Translations under genes and position numbers: made by a program
Shown: piece after piece, positions 27,475 to 31,092 of the stretch
How positions within the stretch are numbered: the stretch's first letter is position 1
How the letters are laid out: the number at the start of each line of letters is the position of its first letter
Virus record (IMG/VR): IMGVR_UViG_3300017767_000068
Location: 1-31,092 of that record
Length of the DNA: 31,092 nt
Strand: one strand, 5' to 3'
Origin: a virus
Notes under the pieces: model-generated
What the model was told of the DNA's origin: nothing
Database searches by the model: none
What the model saw: the letters and a program-made list of their open reading frames with translations, nothing else

Positions 27475-29361
27475 ATGCCAGATATTAATAATAAAATAGT
27501 AAAGGATATCAATTATTTAGGTAAGGACTTTAATAGTCTTCGTGAAAATTTAATTGAATTTGCAAAAACATATTATCCTAATACCGTAAATGATTTTAAT
27601 GAATCATCACCAGGAATGATGTTTTTGGAAACATCCGCTTATGTAGGTGACTTATTAAGTTACTATATAGATAACCAATTTAAGGAATCGATGTTACCTT
27701 ATGCTACTGAAAAGCGAAACGTAACAGCAATGGCTCAAGCATTGGGATATATACCTAGACAGACTACTGCTGCAGCAGTAAATGTAGATGTATTTCAAAC
27801 CGTACCAGCTATAGGAGCAGGTAATACTAATAGACCGGATTATAGATATTCAATGGCTATAGATTCAGGAGCTACAGTAATAGCAGAAAATGGATCCGTA
27901 TTTAGAAATAAACAACCTATTGATTTTAGTTATTCAGGATCTAATGATTTAACGGACACTTCAATCTTTACGACGGATGATACTACTGGAGAAGCTACAT
28001 ATTATTTATTAAAGAAAAATATTAAATTTGAATCTGGAAAGGTAGCTAGTGAAACATTTAGTGTAGGTACGGCTAAGCCATTTTTACAATTAGCTTTGGG
28101 TAGAAAAAATATAATTGAAATAATTAAAGTTACTGATGCCAATGATAATGAATATCATTCAGTACCTTATTTAGCTCAGGATACGATATATAAAGAAATA
28201 ACTAATAATCAATTTAATGATCCGTCTTTAACCCAATACAATCATGAGACTCCTTATTTATTAAAACAAAAAAGAACATCTAAAAGATATATTACTAGAG
28301 TAAGAGAAGACGGAGCTATGATTATAGAATTTGGAGCTGGTGGTAATATACAAGCGGATGAAGAGATAATACCAAATCCAAATAATGTAGGTTCTATATT
28401 ACCAGGTGTAGCAGGACAATTAGATAAAGCTATCGATCCAACTAATTTCATGCATACAAGAACATATGGCCAGGCTCCTGGCAATACAACGATTACTGTT
28501 CATTATACTTATGGAGGTGGAATAGAAGATAATGTTTCTTCTCAAACTATTACTAAAATAGATACTCTTAATATATCATCTACAGGAAATGGATTAGATG
28601 AAACCTTATTTAATAATACCAAAAGTTCTATAGCATTAATAAATCCTGGTGCTGCTCAAGGGGGTAGACAAGGAGAAACTGTTGAGGAGATTCGAAGAAA
28701 TGCATTAGCATATTTCAATGCTCAAAATAGATGTGTAACTCGTGATGATTATATGATTAGGGTAATGACAATGCCATCTAGGTTTGGCTCGGTAGCAAAG
28801 GCATATGTAGCTCAAGATGAACAATTAAATAATCATACTAAATTACATAAACTAAATAACCCATTAGCAATTAATATGTATACATTAGGATATGATGCTA
28901 ATAAAAAACTTATTACCAATAATGAAGCAACCAAGGAAAATATAAAAAATTATCTTACTCCATTTAGAATATTAACAGATTCTGTCACATTAAAAGATGC
29001 TTTCATTATTAATATAGGATTAGATTTTGAAATAGTAACCTTACCAGGTTTTAATTCAAATGATGTATTATTAAAATGTATTGATGAAATGGTTGATCAT
29101 TTTAATATTGATAGATGGCAAATAAATGAACCGGTTATATTATCAGATATATTAAGTTTATTAATAAGTGTTAAAGGAGTACAATCCGTTCCAACAGCTA
29201 ATATTATTAATTTCTTTGATAAGGAGCAAGGGTATTCTGGTAATGTATATGATATAAAAACAGCAACTCGAGATGGCGTAGTATATCCTGCACTTGATCC
29301 AAGTATCTTTGAAGTAAAATATCCTAAATCGGATATCAAGGGTAGAGTAACAAATATATAG
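27475..29361 (+). CDS. gp6: Baseplate wedge protein gp6 (baseplate J family)
   Basis: A 628-residue protein beginning NYLGKDFNSLRENLIEFAKT and SPGMMFLETSAYVGDLLSYY, the hallmark start of T4-like gp6. The centre carries the baseplate-J segment with GETVEEIRRNALAYFNAQNR followed by CVTRDDYM, and later SDILSLLISVKGV. It dimerises to make the continuous ring of the inner baseplate and docks on gp25. Size is close to T4 gp6. Confidence 0.92.
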   Translation: MPDINNKIVKDINYLGKDFNSLRENLIEFAKTYYPNTVNDFNESSPGMMFLETSAYVGDLLSYYIDNQFKESMLPYATEKRNVTAMAQALGYIPRQTTAAAVNVDVFQTVPAIGAGNTNRPDYRYSMAIDSGATVIAENGSVFRNKQPIDFSYSGSNDLTDTSIFTTDDTTGEATYYLLKKNIKFESGKVASETFSVGTAKPFLQLALGRKNIIEIIKVTDANDNEYHSVPYLAQDTIYKEITNNQFNDPSLTQYNHETPYLLKQKRTSKRYITRVREDGAMIIEFGAGGNIQADEEIIPNPNNVGSILPGVAGQLDKAIDPTNFMHTRTYGQAPGNTTITVHYTYGGGIEDNVSSQTITKIDTLNISSTGNGLDETLFNNTKSSIALINPGAAQGGRQGETVEEIRRNALAYFNAQNRCVTRDDYMIRVMTMPSRFGSVAKAYVAQDEQLNNHTKLHKLNNPLAINMYTLGYDANKKLITNNEATKENIKNYLTPFRILTDSVTLKDAFIINIGLDFEIVTLPGFNSNDVLLKCIDEMVDHFNIDRWQINEPVILSDILSLLISVKGVQSVPTANIINFFDKEQGYSGNVYDIKTATRDGVVYPALDPSIFEVKYPKSDIKGRVTNI

Positions 29362-29369
29362 GAATTATT

Positions 29370-30545
29370 ATGATTAGATCACTATACGTAGAAAAGGATA
29401 CAACAATATACGAACTTTCAAAAAGTTTGAATACTGGAGTTGATGAATTTGTTCAATTGAATAAAGCTTCCTCATCTGCAGGAATATATACTTCTAGAAT
29501 ACTTACTCAATTTGATTTTAGCGCTATATCAAAATCAGTAGTATCAGGTGATATTGTAAATCCTAAATATTATCTTAATTTATATATTGCAGAAGCTGAA
29601 GAATTAATGGATAAATATAATTTAGTAGCGTATGCGGTTTCTCAATCATGGGAAATGGGAACGGGTAAATTACAAGAACCAGTAGCAAATAGATTTTCAG
29701 GCAGAGGCACTAATAATCAAACGAGAGGAGCAAGTTGGTTATATAGAAATAAAATATATGATGAACAAAATTCATCTGGAGATATAAAATGGACATCAGC
29801 ATCTTATGATTTAACTGGAACTGATTTAGCTCCATCTACTTCAAGGGTATTATATAATAATGTTTCTGGAGGTGGATCATGGTGGCATGAATATTATGGT
29901 ACTCAAAGTTTTGATTATGAATCAGCTGATGTAAGAATGAATGTAACTCCTATAGTAAATAGATGGATAGGAACGGGATCAAATTATGCTAATACATTAC
30001 CTGTAGCCAATGAAGGATTTATATTAATGAGATCAGGCTCGGAAGAAACTAATGCTGTTCAATATGGTAATCTCAATTTCTTCTCTAGAGAAACTAATAC
30101 TATATATCAACCAAGAATGGAGGTTGTATATGATGACACAAAATTTGATACAGGTACTTTATCTGCATTAGGAAATACAGATAATATAATTCATCTTAAA
30201 AATCTAAAAAATGAATATACGGTTAGAGAGACTCCTAAGATAAGAGTAGCAGCAAGAGAAAGATATCCTACTAGAACATTTCAAACATCCTCTAATTATA
30301 AGACTACTAAATATTTACCAAGCCATTCATACTATTCAGTAACGGATGCTTTAACGGAAGATATAATTGTACCTTATGATCCAACTGGTTCAAAATTAAG
30401 TTGTGATAGTGATGGTTCATTTTTTAATTTAAGGATGGATACCTTCCTACCAAAAAGATATTATAAATTAAGATTTCATGTAACACAATCCGATGGAACT
30501 TACGTAGAGTATGATGACGGATATTATTTTAAGGTGAATAGATAA
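29370..30545 (+). CDS. Virion structural protein, probably tail/baseplate, 391 aa
   Basis: No signal peptide, beta-rich, with many Tyr, Ser and Asn. The N-terminal third (SRILTQFDFSAIS, then YLNLYIAEAEE and WEMGTGK) resembles the DNRLRE/TNF-like beta modules that phage structural proteins use, but I cannot name a family. FRLRF-type strands (YYKLRFHVTQSDG) occur near the end. It follows gp6 by 8 nt and overlaps the next gene by one base (TAATG). A role as wedge or fibre-attachment protein is inferred from place. Confidence 0.65.
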   Translation: MIRSLYVEKDTTIYELSKSLNTGVDEFVQLNKASSSAGIYTSRILTQFDFSAISKSVVSGDIVNPKYYLNLYIAEAEELMDKYNLVAYAVSQSWEMGTGKLQEPVANRFSGRGTNNQTRGASWLYRNKIYDEQNSSGDIKWTSASYDLTGTDLAPSTSRVLYNNVSGGGSWWHEYYGTQSFDYESADVRMNVTPIVNRWIGTGSNYANTLPVANEGFILMRSGSEETNAVQYGNLNFFSRETNTIYQPRMEVVYDDTKFDTGTLSALGNTDNIIHLKNLKNEYTVRETPKIRVAARERYPTRTFQTSSNYKTTKYLPSHSYYSVTDALTEDIIVPYDPTGSKLSCDSDGSFFNLRMDTFLPKRYYKLRFHVTQSDGTYVEYDDGYYFKVNR

Positions 30546-31092
30546 TGGCAGTAAACAGAAGTAATAGAAGACCGCTAAGAGCAAATAGAGGAAGATCCAA
30601 TAGTCTACCTGCATCACCTGTTGCTAGACCAACAGGAAGACCAACTCCATCTACATTACCACCAGCAGGTCCTATAAGACAAGCTTCTCCATCAAGAGCT
30701 TCGGTATCACCAATTAGAAGACCTCAAGGAGAAAGTCCTGTTATAAGGCCTTCAAGAGAGACTGGCGGAAATACACCTCCTCCAAGAACGGTAGTGGATA
30801 AAATAATAAAAAATTCTGAAAGTGCGATAGTATCAATAGATACCAAAAAAGAAATCCCTACTCCAGCTCCAGTAAGGCCTCCAAAAATATTTGCAGATAA
30901 TCCAACTGCAACCACTATTTTAGGAACGGTAGATCCAGGAGCTATATTAGCTTCCAATCAAAAGGTTTGTGATCCACAAGAGGATATTCTACCTCCAATA
31001 AATTTTCCAGATATTATTAAAACACTTAATGATATTAATGACTCTATTAATGATATAGAAATTCCTATTATAGGATGTACAGATCCTAACGC
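30545..31092 (+). CDS. Proline/arginine-rich structural protein, 3'-truncated
   Basis: The frame starts in a TAATG overlap and is open to the window end (182 full codons). Residues 1-75 are disordered and rich in Pro, Arg and Ser (RPTGRPTPSTLPPAGP). A helical patch with DKIIKNSESAI follows, then further Pro-rich linkers and a DIIKTLNDINDSINDI segment with a repeated IND unit that may form a coiled coil. By position it is a virion protein; function cannot be assigned. Confidence 0.7.
   Translation, partial: MAVNRSNRRPLRANRGRSNSLPASPVARPTGRPTPSTLPPAGPIRQASPSRASVSPIRRPQGESPVIRPSRETGGNTPPPRTVVDKIIKNSESAIVSIDTKKEIPTPAPVRPPKIFADNPTATTILGTVDPGAILASNQKVCDPQEDILPPINFPDIIKTLNDINDSINDIEIPIIGCTDPN

Noticed and set aside
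1-31092. CRISPR arrays, insertion sequences or integrase/attachment sites
   Set aside because: No regularly spaced direct repeats, transposase or integrase motifs were seen; the only flanking inverted repeat surrounds hsp20-DUF2061 and has no transposase.

Overview
The window is about 31 kb of AT-rich DNA (roughly 30% G+C by eye), with every credible gene on the plus strand, tightly packed and often overlapping. It reads as part of a large, lytic, T4-like tailed phage (contractile-tail myovirus) of a Bacteroidota, probably flavobacterial, host. The phage assignment rests on gp25- and gp6-type baseplate wedge proteins, an OB-fold hub/spike protein, a gp55-like sigma factor, Hsp20 and many tiny orphan genes. 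The host assignment rests on a type IX secretion (gliding-type, type B) C-terminal sorting domain, four signal peptides that all leave Gln at +1, and promoters with Bacteroidota-style -33/-7 spacing.

Layout. 1-2700: the end of an HNH nuclease gene, then a CobS/MoxR-like AAA+ ATPase behind its own promoter. 2700-8020: small mostly unknown genes, including a DksA/TraR-type zinc finger, several membrane miniproteins and a membrane-anchored 3D-domain protein, plus a GC-rich structured island at 3583-3650. 8020-8438: a gene-free stretch with a promoter, a strongly structured RNA candidate (8080-8225) and two more promoters. 8439-10989: a VWA protein with an HExxH motif (the likely partner of the AAA+ ATPase) and a deoxyribonucleotidase. 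11067-14894: small proteins, a phage-encoded outer-membrane barrel and several RNA hairpins. 14895-15110: a circularly permuted, two-piece tmRNA. 15127-17679: one unknown gene and three consecutive secreted proteins, one carrying a T9SS type-B domain. 17680-18480: an hsp20/DUF2061 cassette enclosed by an inverted repeat. 18484-24002: membrane and coiled-coil proteins, ClpP-like protease, HD phosphohydrolase and the gp55-like sigma factor. 24015-31092: the baseplate and virion structural block, running off the window end.

How it may work together. Ten promoters share one architecture, A(T/G)T(T/A/G)GG exactly 25 nt before a TATATT or TATCTT box. Two subtypes exist: TTCG-TATCTT, and TTTG-TATATT in front of most other units. 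The promoters of the AAA+ gene, the VWA gene and the gene at 547 also share an upstream GTTCATAACTT element, so this group is probably co-regulated.

The most unusual item is the tmRNA. The 3' (acceptor/T-arm) piece lies upstream of the 5' (D-loop/tag) piece, their ends pair as a perfect 7-bp acceptor stem with the G3-U alanine determinant, and the second piece encodes a 10-residue tag ending MAMAA. The second is the secreted-protein operon, which suggests that the phage uses the host's type IX machinery to remodel the cell surface during infection. Family calls come from reading motifs by eye; no database search was possible.
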